From: Mycolicibacterium monacense
GTDB taxonomy: Bacteria > Actinomycetota > Actinomycetes > Mycobacteriales > Mycobacteriaceae
Direction: 5' to 3'
DNA: 64,000 bases
Assembly: GCF_010731575.1 (NCBI RefSeq)
Contig: NZ_AP022617.1
Location: 930,001 to 994,000, forward strand
The position numbers were made by a program, and so were the translations under genes. The notes beneath the pieces were generated by a model. It was not told where the DNA came from and ran no database searches. It worked only from the letters and a program-made list of their open reading frames with translations. Below, piece by piece: positions 16,029-23,800 of this stretch; the stretch's first letter is position 1; each line of letters opens with the position of its first letter.

Positions 16029-16669
16029 CCGAGAAAGACGACACCAGCGTCACCGATACCAGCGTCACCGATGCCAGCGTCACCGACGTCGAACCATCCG
16101 TCGACGAGATCGACAGGCGCGACGAGTCGCTCGAGGACGCCTCTGCGGGAGAGTCCGAAGGCGCGGTGCAGTCGCGCCGACGCGTCGTGGGCGCAGTCGG
16201 GATGGCTGTCCTCGCCATCGCGCTGATCGCCTCCGTGGGGGCGACGGCCTGGTTGTATTTCTTCCAGTTCCGGCCCGACCAGGAGACCGATTCCGAGGCG
16301 GCGAAGGTGGCGATCGATGCGGCGAGTCAAGCGTCGGTATCGCTGCTGACCTACTCTCCCGAGACGCTCGACAAGGACTTCGCTGCGGCGAAAACCCAGT
16401 TGACCGGAGATTTCCTCGACTACTACACGGACTTCACCGAGAAGATCGTCACCCCCGCCGCCAAGCAGAAGCAGGTGAAGACCAGTGCGGCGGTCGTCCA
16501 GGCCGCCCTGTCGCAACTGAGCCCCGAGTCGGCCGAGGTGCTGCTGTTCATCAACCAGACGACGACCAGCAAGGAGAATCCCGACGGAGCGTATGCGGCG
16601 AGCAGCGTGAAAGTCGGTATGACGAAGATCGACGGCGCCTGGAAGATCTCCTCGTTCGACCCGGTGTGA
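16025..16669 (+). CDS. Mce-associated membrane protein (214 aa)
   Basis: This is the second Mam-type protein. It has an acidic cytosolic N-terminus with a short repeat (TSVTDTSVTDASVTD), one transmembrane segment at about residues 55-78 (VVGAVGMAVLAIALIASVGA) and an outer domain of about 135 residues ending KIDGAWKISSFDPV, the usual ending of these proteins. In other genomes such pairs directly follow mceF and stabilise Mce complexes, for example OrfA/OrfB with Mce4. Here the pair is separated from mceF by 11 kb of catabolic genes. It starts with GTG overlapping the previous stop. Confidence 0.85.
   Translation: MTEKDDTSVTDTSVTDASVTDVEPSVDEIDRRDESLEDASAGESEGAVQSRRRVVGAVGMAVLAIALIASVGATAWLYFFQFRPDQETDSEAAKVAIDAASQASVSLLTYSPETLDKDFAAAKTQLTGDFLDYYTDFTEKIVTPAAKQKQVKTSAAVVQAALSQLSPESAEVLLFINQTTTSKENPDGAYAASSVKVGMTKIDGAWKISSFDPV
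16043..16087 (+). repeat. Three tandem 15-bp units in the N-terminus of the 16025 gene
   Basis: Three 15-base units, ACCAGCGTCACCGAT with small changes in the third, encode the five-residue repeat TSVTD. The repeat is in frame in the cytosolic tail and probably has only a linker role. Confidence 0.8.
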
Positions 16670-16698
16670 TCCTGCTTCGGTCACGGCGGCTGCACCCC

Positions 16699-16725
16699 GG
16701 TTTGCTCGCGGCGGCCCAGGGGTAT
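16699..16725 (+). promoter_or_regulatory. SigF-type promoter for the ChaB-domain gene
   Basis: GGTTT at 16699-16703 and GGGTAT at 16720-16725 are separated by 16 bases. This is an exact match to the mycobacterial SigF consensus (GGTTT, 15-17 bases, GGGTAT) as I know it. Transcription would start near 16735, about 45-50 bases before the ChaB-domain gene. SigF responds to stationary phase and stress in fast growers. Confidence 0.7.
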
Positions 16726-16781
16726 CTCGCCCGATGTAGTCGAGAAACCCCGAAGTAGTCGAGAGACCGCGGGAGGTCGCG

Positions 16782-17201
16782 ATGCCGAAGACCACGAAGA
16801 GCGGTCAGGCCAAGAAGAGTGAGTTGCCCAGCACCCTGAAGAAATCGGACGCCAAGGCGCAGCGGACGTTCGCCAAGGCCCACGATTCGGCGGCCGACGA
16901 GTACGGCGAGGGGGAGCGGGCGCACCGGGTGGCGTACAGCGCGCTCAAGCACAGCTACGAGAAGGTCGGCGACCACTGGGAGCCGAAGGACGAGAAGGGC
17001 CCGTCGGACAAGCGCGCCGAGAGCGGCGGTCCGAACCCCAAGGGCGAGTCCGCCGAAGGCGTCAACGCCAACGCGTCGAAGAAGCACCTCCTCGACGTGG
17101 CCCGGCGCCTGGACATCTCGGGCCGGTCGACCATGAGCAAGGACGAACTCGTCTCGGCGATCAAGAAGGCCAACCGGCGCGAGTCCGCCCGGAAGCGTTA
17201 A
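16782..17201 (+). CDS. ChaB-domain protein with C-terminal Rho-N/SAP-like motif
   Basis: This is a 139-residue basic cytosolic protein. The first half contains the ChaB fold (about residues 15-70): LPSTLKKSDAKAQRTFAKAHDSA, then GERAHRVAYSALKHSYEKVGDHW. ChaB proteins are small and of uncertain function; E. coli ChaB was linked to cation transport. The second half, after a hydrophilic linker, is a helix-extended-loop-helix element (LLDVARRLDISGRSTMSKDELVSAIKKA), like Rho N-terminal or SAP nucleic-acid-binding modules, followed by a basic tail. The combination suggests a stress-induced nucleic-acid binder, in line with the SigF-type promoter upstream. Its stop overlaps the stop of the convergent MFS gene. 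Confidence 0.8.
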   Translation: MPKTTKSGQAKKSELPSTLKKSDAKAQRTFAKAHDSAADEYGEGERAHRVAYSALKHSYEKVGDHWEPKDEKGPSDKRAESGGPNPKGESAEGVNANASKKHLLDVARRLDISGRSTMSKDELVSAIKKANRRESARKR

Positions 17202-18478
17202 CCCTCACAGCGCGGCGCGGGGTGCGCCTCGAAACTCTCGAGCAGCATGCGCTCCTGCTCCAGTCTCATCACCCGCCGGGCCTTGCCGCGAGTGATGAGA
17301 ATGCCGACGGTGGCCAGCGTCCAGACCGCGTACTGGGCCGTCCACGCCCACCGGAACGACTCGAACGAGTAGCCGCCCGTCGCGTCGAGGATCTGGCCCA
17401 TGGCCTGCATCACGAGCAGCGAGGCGAGGAACCCGCCCATGTTGACCATTCCCTGCGCGGTGCCCAGCGTGGCGCTCGGATTGAAGGTGCGGGCGAAGTC
17501 GAAGCCGACCATCGAGCCGGGGCCGCCGACCGAGATGACGATCACGAGCGTCACGAGCAACCACAGCGGCGCACGGCCGGGCAGGGCCAGCACGACCGTC
17601 CAGACCAGCGCGTTGGACCCGATGATCCCGAGGACCAGCCATGACCTGCGGTGCGGGTGCCTGCCGGTCAGCACGCCGATCACGATGCCCGACGCGATGG
17701 CCGATGCCACGGAGACCGACAGCAGGGTGCCGGCCGCCGACGTCGACAGGCCCTGCGAGACCGTCAGGTACGGCACGCCCCACATCAGCGCGAATACGGT
17801 CACCGAGAACTGTGTGCCCATGTGGGTGAAGAAACCCAGCCGGGTGCCCGGCCGCAGCCACACGGTCTTGACGCTGCGCAACGTGTCACCGACCGTGCCC
17901 CTCGATTCGGGTACGTGTCTGCCCGACGGGGTGTCCTTGACCAGCACGAGCGTCAGCACCAGGGATGCCAGGCCCAGCGCGGCCACCGACGTGTAGGCCG
18001 TCGTCCAGCCGGCGACGCCGAGGATCGCCAGGAACGGCACGGCGGAGAGCACCTGGCCGAGTTGGCCGCAGATCCCGGTCAGCTGCGTGACCAACGGGAC
18101 CTGTTTCGGCGTGAACCAGTGCGGCACGAGGCGCAGCACCGAGATGAACGTGAGCGCATCCCCGAGTCCGAGAACCGCCCTGGCCGCGATGGCGGCCGGC
18201 AACGCTTCGCTCACCGCCAGGGTGAGCTGTCCGGCGGCCATCAACGCCGCCCCGGCGGCGATGAGTACCTTCGACCCGAACCGGTCCAGCAGCACCCCGG
18301 CGGGCACCTGCGCACCGGCGTACACCACGACCTGAAGCACGACGAACGTGGCCAGCACGCTCGGAGTGGCCGAGAACCGTTCGGCGGCGTCGAGACCGGA
18401 AACCCCCAGGGTGGTGCGGTCCATCACCGCGACGATGTAGGCCAGCAGTCCGGTGGCCCACACGATCCAGGGGCGCAC
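17198..18478 (-). CDS. MFS transporter
   Basis: This is a major facilitator superfamily transporter of 426 residues with about 12 hydrophobic segments. The loop 2-3 motif is seen as GVLLDRFGSKVLIAAG, and the pattern continues with RAVLGLGDALTFISVLRLVPHWFTPKQ, typical of MFS carriers close to the anion:cation symporter/nitrate-nitrite type groups. The substrate is unknown. The frame is open upstream to 18625, but GTG 18478 has GGAGGG 5 bases upstream and begins right before the first membrane segment, so I prefer it. ATG 18562 is an alternative. The gene is divergent from a MerR regulator, which may control it. Confidence 0.85.
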   Translation of the reverse strand: MRPWIVWATGLLAYIVAVMDRTTLGVSGLDAAERFSATPSVLATFVVLQVVVYAGAQVPAGVLLDRFGSKVLIAAGAALMAAGQLTLAVSEALPAAIAARAVLGLGDALTFISVLRLVPHWFTPKQVPLVTQLTGICGQLGQVLSAVPFLAILGVAGWTTAYTSVAALGLASLVLTLVLVKDTPSGRHVPESRGTVGDTLRSVKTVWLRPGTRLGFFTHMGTQFSVTVFALMWGVPYLTVSQGLSTSAAGTLLSVSVASAIASGIVIGVLTGRHPHRRSWLVLGIIGSNALVWTVVLALPGRAPLWLLVTLVIVISVGGPGSMVGFDFARTFNPSATLGTAQGMVNMGGFLASLLVMQAMGQILDATGGYSFESFRWAWTAQYAVWTLATVGILITRGKARRVMRLEQERMLLESFEAHPAPRCEG

Positions 18479-18793
18479 TCGGACCCTCCGTCGATTGGCT
18501 GATGTGTCCTTTCCATCGTGTCCCACGCAGACCGGTACCGACGAACCGCTCAGCTGTGACATTCGCTGTGAGTGCGCTGGCGGAGACAGCTGCGCGCCGC
18601 CTCCGAGTTGGCTGAAAATGCGCACACGCGTCAGTTATCGCCGATGATGATCAATATCGTTCCTGATCATCGGGCATGGTCGCCCAGGCATCCGATTCTC
18701 CGCCGAAGTCGACGTGAGTTCGCTAGTTTTCCCATACCGCGGGTACAGTGATTTGTGCCGCGGTTCGAGGCACGACGCGCGGGAGGAGGGAGC
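18479..18793. promoter_or_regulatory. Divergent control region between MFS and MerR genes
   Basis: About 315 bases without a coding gene. It holds an inverted repeat, GATGATCA at 18646-18653 and TGATCATC at 18664-18671, spaced by 10 bases, which is a reasonable operator. A TACAGT hexamer at 18744-18749 could start the MerR transcript near 18756, leaving a leader with the strong GGGAGGAGGGAG ribosome site at 18781-18792. The rest shows nothing I can name. Confidence 0.4.
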
Positions 18794-19534
18794 GTGGACG
18801 TGGTCGAGTACCGGCTCAACGAGCTGTCGCGGATCTCTGGCGTCAGCACCCGCAACATCCGCGCCTACCGGGAACGCGGCCTGCTCGACCCGCCGCGGCG
18901 TCAGGGACGGTCGGCCTACTACAACGACTTCCACCTCGCGCAGCTCGACACGATCAACCAACTGCTGCGCAGAGGGTTCAGCTCCGCGCACATCGCAGAG
19001 TTCTTCGCGAGCATGCGGGCAGGCGCCGACCTCGCCGACATCCTGGGACTGCAGCGCTCGTTGTTCACCGCCGAGGACGGCCGTGACGAGACTCTTTCGG
19101 CCGGCCGTGACCTCGACCTCGATCCGTCTTCCGAAGAAGCCGGCGAGCTCGTCGCGTACGGCCTCGCCGAGGTCGTCGACGGCAGGGTGGTGTTCCTCGA
19201 CCCGTCGATCGCCGAGATCGTCGGCCGGGCGGCGGATCCGATGCTCTACATCCGGGCCATCGTGCGCATCGTGGCGTCCACCAGACGCGACGTCGACACC
19301 CTTGCCGGGGTGGTGGCCGACGCGCTGCAGGAGTGCATCGAGGCACGGTTCGGGCGTGATCGGACGCCGGACCCGCTGGAGATGCACCGCATGGTGCAGG
19401 ACTACCGCGAACTGGCCAACCGGCTCGTCGCACGCCACCTCGACGAGGCGCTGCACGCGCAGGTCTCCTGGTGGCGGGGTGAAGTGCCCGTCGACCGGAG
19501 CGCGCCGCCGCGCCCGGTCCACGGGGCAAACTGA
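18794..19534 (+). CDS. MerR family transcriptional regulator
   Basis: This is a 246-residue MerR-type regulator. The N-terminal winged helix is clear: YRLNELSRISGVSTRNIRAY, RERGLLDPPRRQGRSAYYND, then a helix LAQLDTINQLLRRGFSSAHI. The C-terminal part of about 150 residues is not a metal-binding MerR tail (no cysteine cluster) and may sense a small molecule. GTG 18794 is preceded by a strong GGGAGGAGGG. GTG 18755 is an alternative, possibly leaderless, start. The divergent MFS transporter is the likely target. Confidence 0.85.
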   Translation: MDVVEYRLNELSRISGVSTRNIRAYRERGLLDPPRRQGRSAYYNDFHLAQLDTINQLLRRGFSSAHIAEFFASMRAGADLADILGLQRSLFTAEDGRDETLSAGRDLDLDPSSEEAGELVAYGLAEVVDGRVVFLDPSIAEIVGRAADPMLYIRAIVRIVASTRRDVDTLAGVVADALQECIEARFGRDRTPDPLEMHRMVQDYRELANRLVARHLDEALHAQVSWWRGEVPVDRSAPPRPVHGAN

Positions 19535-19581
19535 GACGGATGTGACCAGTGGCGTTGAAGTGATTCCTGGGGCGCCCGTCG

Positions 19582-19587
19582 TACTCT
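19582..19587 (+). promoter_or_regulatory. -10 element for leaderless transcript of DUF1906 gene
   Basis: TACTCT fits the mycobacterial TANNNT -10 pattern and ends 7 bases before GTG 19595, so transcription would begin at the start codon. No ribosome site is seen upstream, which agrees with a leaderless mRNA. Confidence 0.5.
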
Positions 19588-19594
19588 GTGACGC

Positions 19595-20320
19595 GTGTCG
19601 ATCTCGCGGCGTCAGGTGTTGAAAGCGGCCGCTCCCGCTGTGCTCGGCATGAGCGCCGGCTTGCAGGCCGTCGCCTCGGCGTTGGCGCCGACGGCCGCGG
19701 CCGCACCCCTGGGTGTCCTGCTCGACTACGCCGCCGGCGTGCTCAAAGCCACCGACATCCGCGCCTCCGGGGCCATCGGAGCTATCCGCTACGTATCGGA
19801 CCGTCGGCCGGGCGGGGCATGGATGCTGGGCAAGCCGATCCTGCTATCCGAGGCGCGCGATCTGTACCAGAACGGGCTGAAGATCGTCTCGTGCTACCAG
19901 TTCGGGAAGGCGGACACCGCCGATTGGCTGGGCGGCCAGAACGCCGGCGTCCAGCACGCCAAACGCGGCTGGGAACTGCACGTCGCGGCGGGCGGCTCCT
20001 ACGGCGCCCCGATCTACGCGTCCATCGACGACGACCCCACCTTCGAACAGTACAAACAGCAGGTGGCGCCCTACCTCAAGGGGTGGGAGGCGGTGCTGGG
20101 TCGTCAGCGCGTGGGCATCTACGCCAACTCGAAGACGATCGAGTGGGCGCTGCAGGACGGCATCGGCACCTACTTCTGGCAACACAACTGGGGTTCGCCG
20201 GGCCGGGTCGCCCACCCGGCTGCACACCTTCATCAGGTGGAGATCGACGCGCGAACGGTCGCGGGCGTCGGTGTCGACATCAACCACATCCTGCGGCCTC
20301 AATTCGGCCAGTGGGACTGA
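19595..20320 (+). CDS. Tat-exported DUF1906 glycoside-hydrolase-like protein (Rv2525c type)
   Basis: This 241-residue protein has a twin-arginine signal (SISRRQVLKAAAPAVLG, then an alanine-rich stretch ending near TAAAAP) and a DUF1906 domain (about residues 38-238). The domain is a TIM-barrel fold related to peptidoglycan hydrolases of the GH25 type: GVLLDYAAGVLKATDIRASG, YQFGKADTADWLGG, IYASIDDDPTF and GTYFWQHNWG. It matches M. tuberculosis Rv2525c as I remember it, a Tat substrate whose loss changes beta-lactam sensitivity. Activity on peptidoglycan is inferred from fold. It lies upstream of fas in the same direction, as in M. tuberculosis, with 521 bases between. Confidence 0.88.
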   Translation: MSISRRQVLKAAAPAVLGMSAGLQAVASALAPTAAAAPLGVLLDYAAGVLKATDIRASGAIGAIRYVSDRRPGGAWMLGKPILLSEARDLYQNGLKIVSCYQFGKADTADWLGGQNAGVQHAKRGWELHVAAGGSYGAPIYASIDDDPTFEQYKQQVAPYLKGWEAVLGRQRVGIYANSKTIEWALQDGIGTYFWQHNWGSPGRVAHPAAHLHQVEIDARTVAGVGVDINHILRPQFGQWD

Positions 20321-20841
20321 AAACCTTACCGATCAGTAAGTAGGCACAGCAAACTTGGCGACGTCCGCTCGGGCGTTGACCGAACAGATCGGCCTGTGCT
20401 GTCGACCCATTTGCGTCCCTGAACTCGCCATTCGGACGCCGAAAAATTTAGATAACGATTTGGTAACGATAATGCTTTGATCAGCGTAGTTATAGCTACT
20501 CGACCGTAACCACCCGCCAGCAGGACGTTTGTCCCGGAAGCCGTGCGCGCCTTCCGAACAGGGTGTTACCCAAGCGATGGTTACCCGAGCGTAGAACTCG
20601 CCAGTAACCGATTCGGCGACCCGGGAGCCCCTCCTTCTTATGCCACTCTTAGTGGGGCTGGGTTGTCCGCAGGCGGACTCCACGAGAGGTCCGCTCGCGA
20701 CAGCGACCAGCCGGATTCGACGCCGAATCGCCGTCGGCCGCCGCAGGGCAGCGCGGGCCGGCCGCAGACGACCACCCGATACACCGACCACGCGAGCAGT
20801 ACACGCGGGCGCGAGAGCACCACCGAGGGAGATAACGCGAA
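20321..20841. promoter_or_regulatory. Long upstream region of fas with several regulatory-looking repeats
   Basis: No gene is seen in these 521 bases. From 5' to 3' it holds: the inverted repeat CTTAC-CGATCA-GTAAG (20325-20340); an AT-rich stretch with the direct repeat TAACGAT at 20453 and 20464 (11-base period), similar to MtrA-type boxes; the direct repeat GTTACCCRAGCG at 20565 and 20580 (15-base period); and a hairpin CCACT-CTT-AGTGG (20643-20655). FasR is known to control fas in M. tuberculosis, but I cannot assign its site. The fas GTG is preceded by GAGGGAGA. Confidence 0.45.
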
Positions 20842-23800
20842 GTGACGATCTACGAGCATGACAGGGTTTCCACGAGCTGGGACGACGAGTCCGGAGCCAA
20901 GACCACTCATGCACTGGTGGATCGCCTGACCGCGGGTGAACCGTTCGCGGTGGCCTTCGGCGGGCAGGGCAGTGCGTGGCTGGAGACGCTCGAGGAGCTG
21001 GTGTCCTCGACCGGCATCGAATCGGAGCTGGCCACCCTCGCCGGTGAGGCCGAGCTGCTGCTCGAGCCCGTGGCCAGGGAACTGGTCGTCGTCCGGCCGA
21101 TCGGCTTCGAGCCGCTGCGCTGGGTGCGCGCGCTGGCCGCCGAGGAACCGGTCCCGACCGCCAAGCAGCTGACGTCGGCGGCCGTGTCGGTCCCCGGTGT
21201 CCTGCTGACCCAGGTCGCCGCCGTACGCGCGCTGGCCCGCCAGGGCATGGACCTGTTCGAGACGCCGCCCGTCGCGACCGCCGGGCACTCCCAGGGTGTC
21301 CTCGCCGTCGAGGCGCTCGCCGCCCAGGGCGCCAAGGACGTCGAACTGCTCGCGCTGGCGCAGCTGATCGGTGCGGCGGGCACGCTGGTGGCCCGTCGTC
21401 GGGGCATCACGGTCCTCGGGGACCGACCGCCCATGGTCTCGGTCACCAACGCCGACCCGGAGCGCATCTACGAATTGCTCGAGGAGTTCTCCACCGACGT
21501 GCGCACGGTGCTGCCGCCGGTGCTGTCGATCCGCAACGGCCGCCGCTCGGTCGTCATCACCGGGACCCCCGAGCAACTGTCACGCTTCGAGCTGTACTGC
21601 ACCCAGATCGCCGAGAAGGAAGAGGCCGAGCGCAAGAACAAGCTGCGCGGCGGCGCGGTCTTCGCGCCGGCCTTCGACCCCGTCCAGGTGGAGGTCGGCT
21701 TCCACACCCCGCGCCTGGCCGACGGCATCGACATCGTCGGCCGGTGGGCCGAGGCGGTCGGGCTGGACGTCGCGCTCGCGCGCCAGATGACCGAGGCCAT
21801 CCTCGTCAACCAGGTCGACTGGGTCGACGAGGTCACCGAACTCCACGACGCCGGCGCCCGCTGGATTCTCGACCTGGGGCCGGGGGACATCCTGACCCGG
21901 CTGACCGCCCCGGTGATCCGCGGACTCGGGGTGGGCATCGTGCCCGCCGCCACCCGCGGCGGCCAGCGCAACCTGTTCACCGTCGGCGCCGTGCCCGAGG
22001 TGGCCCGCCCGTGGTCGAGCTACACCCCGACCGCCGTCCGGCTGCCCGACGGCTCGGTGAAGCTGTCCACCAAGTTCACCCGCCTGACCGGCCGCTCGCC
22101 CATCCTGCTGGCCGGGATGACGCCGACGACCGTCGACGCCAAGATCGTCGCCGCGGCGGCCAACGCCGGCCACTGGGCCGAACTCGCCGGCGGCGGGCAG
22201 GTCACCGAGGAGATCTTCAACGCCCGCATCGACGAGTTGGCCGGACTCCTGGAGCCGGGCCGCGCGATCCAGTTCAACTCGCTGTTCCTCGACCCGTACC
22301 TGTGGAAGTTGCAGCTCGGCGGCAAGCGGCTGGTGCAGAAGGCCCGCCAGGCCGGCGCCCCCATCGACGGCGTCGTGGTCACCGCGGGTATCCCGGAGCT
22401 CGAAGAGGCCGTCGACCTGATCGACGAGCTCAACGGCATCGGCATCAGCCACATCGTCTTCAAGCCGGGCACCGTCGAGCAGATCCGCTCGGTCATCCGG
22501 ATCGCCGCCGAGGTCCCCACCAAACCGGTCATCGTGCACATCGAGGGCGGCCGCGCCGGTGGCCACCACTCGTGGGAGGACCTCGACGACCTGCTGCTGA
22601 CGACGTACTCGGAGCTGCGCTCGCGCTCGAACATCACCATCTGCGTCGGCGGCGGGATCGGCACCCCCGAACGGGCCGCGGAGTACCTGTCCGGCCGGTG
22701 GTCGCAGGCCTACGGGTTCCCGGTGATGCCCGTCGACGGCATCCTCGTCGGCACCGCGGCGATGGCCGCACTGGAGGCCACCACCTCACCGGCGGTCAAA
22801 CAGCTGCTGGTCGACACCACCGGCACCGATCAGTGGGTCGGGGCGGGTAAGGCGCAGGGCGGGATGGCCTCCGGGCGCAGCCAGCTCGGCGCCGACATCC
22901 ACGAGATCGACAACGCCGCGTCGCGCTGCGGTCGGCTGCTCGACGAGGTCGCCGGCGACGCCGACGCGGTCGCCGAGCGCCGCGACGAGATCATCGCCGC
23001 GATGGCTGCGACCGCCAAGCCCTACTTCGGTGACGTCGCGGAGATGACGTACCTGCAATGGCTGGCCCGTTACGTCGAACTCGCCATCGGCGAGGGCGAC
23101 AGCACCGCCGACACCAGCCGCGCCGGTTCGCCGTGGCTCGACATCACCTGGCGCGACCGGTTCGCCCAGATGCTGCAGCGCGCCGAGGCGCGGCTGCACC
23201 CGCAGGACCACGGTCCGATCGACACTGTGTTTTCTGGTTCTGCCGGCTCAGAGTTGCTGGAGACCCCGCAGGCCGCGATCGACGCGCTGGTGAACCGCTA
23301 CCCGGACGCCGAGACGGTGCTGCTGCACCCGGCGGACGTGCCGTTCTTCGTCCAGCTGTGCAAGACGCTCGGCAAACCGGTCAACTTCGTGCCGGTCATC
23401 GACAAGGACGTGCGCCGGTGGTGGCGCAGCGATTCGCTGTGGCAGGCGCATGACGCCCGCTACACCGCCGACCAGGTCTGCATCATTCCCGGCACCGCCG
23501 CCGTCGCGGGCATCACCCGCGTCGACGAGCCCGTCGGTGAGCTGCTCGACCGCTTCGAGCAGGCGGCGGTCGACGAGGTCCTCGCCGCCGACGGTGGACC
23601 CCGGCCGGTGACCAGCCGTCGCCAGGGCCGCACCGATGTGGTCGGTCCGCTCGCCGTGCTGCTCGACGCCCCCGACGTGCTGTGGGCCGGCCGCACCGCG
23701 GTCAACCCCGTGCACCGCATCGCCGCCTCCGCCGACTGGCAGGTGCGCGACGAGGGCCGCACGGCCACCCACGCGTCCACCGGCGCCCGGCTCGAGGTGG

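Noticed and set aside
20321..20841. A riboswitch in the fas leader
   Set aside because: I looked for ydaO-, cobalamin- and M-box-type conserved words and saw none. Only repeats and one short hairpin are evident.
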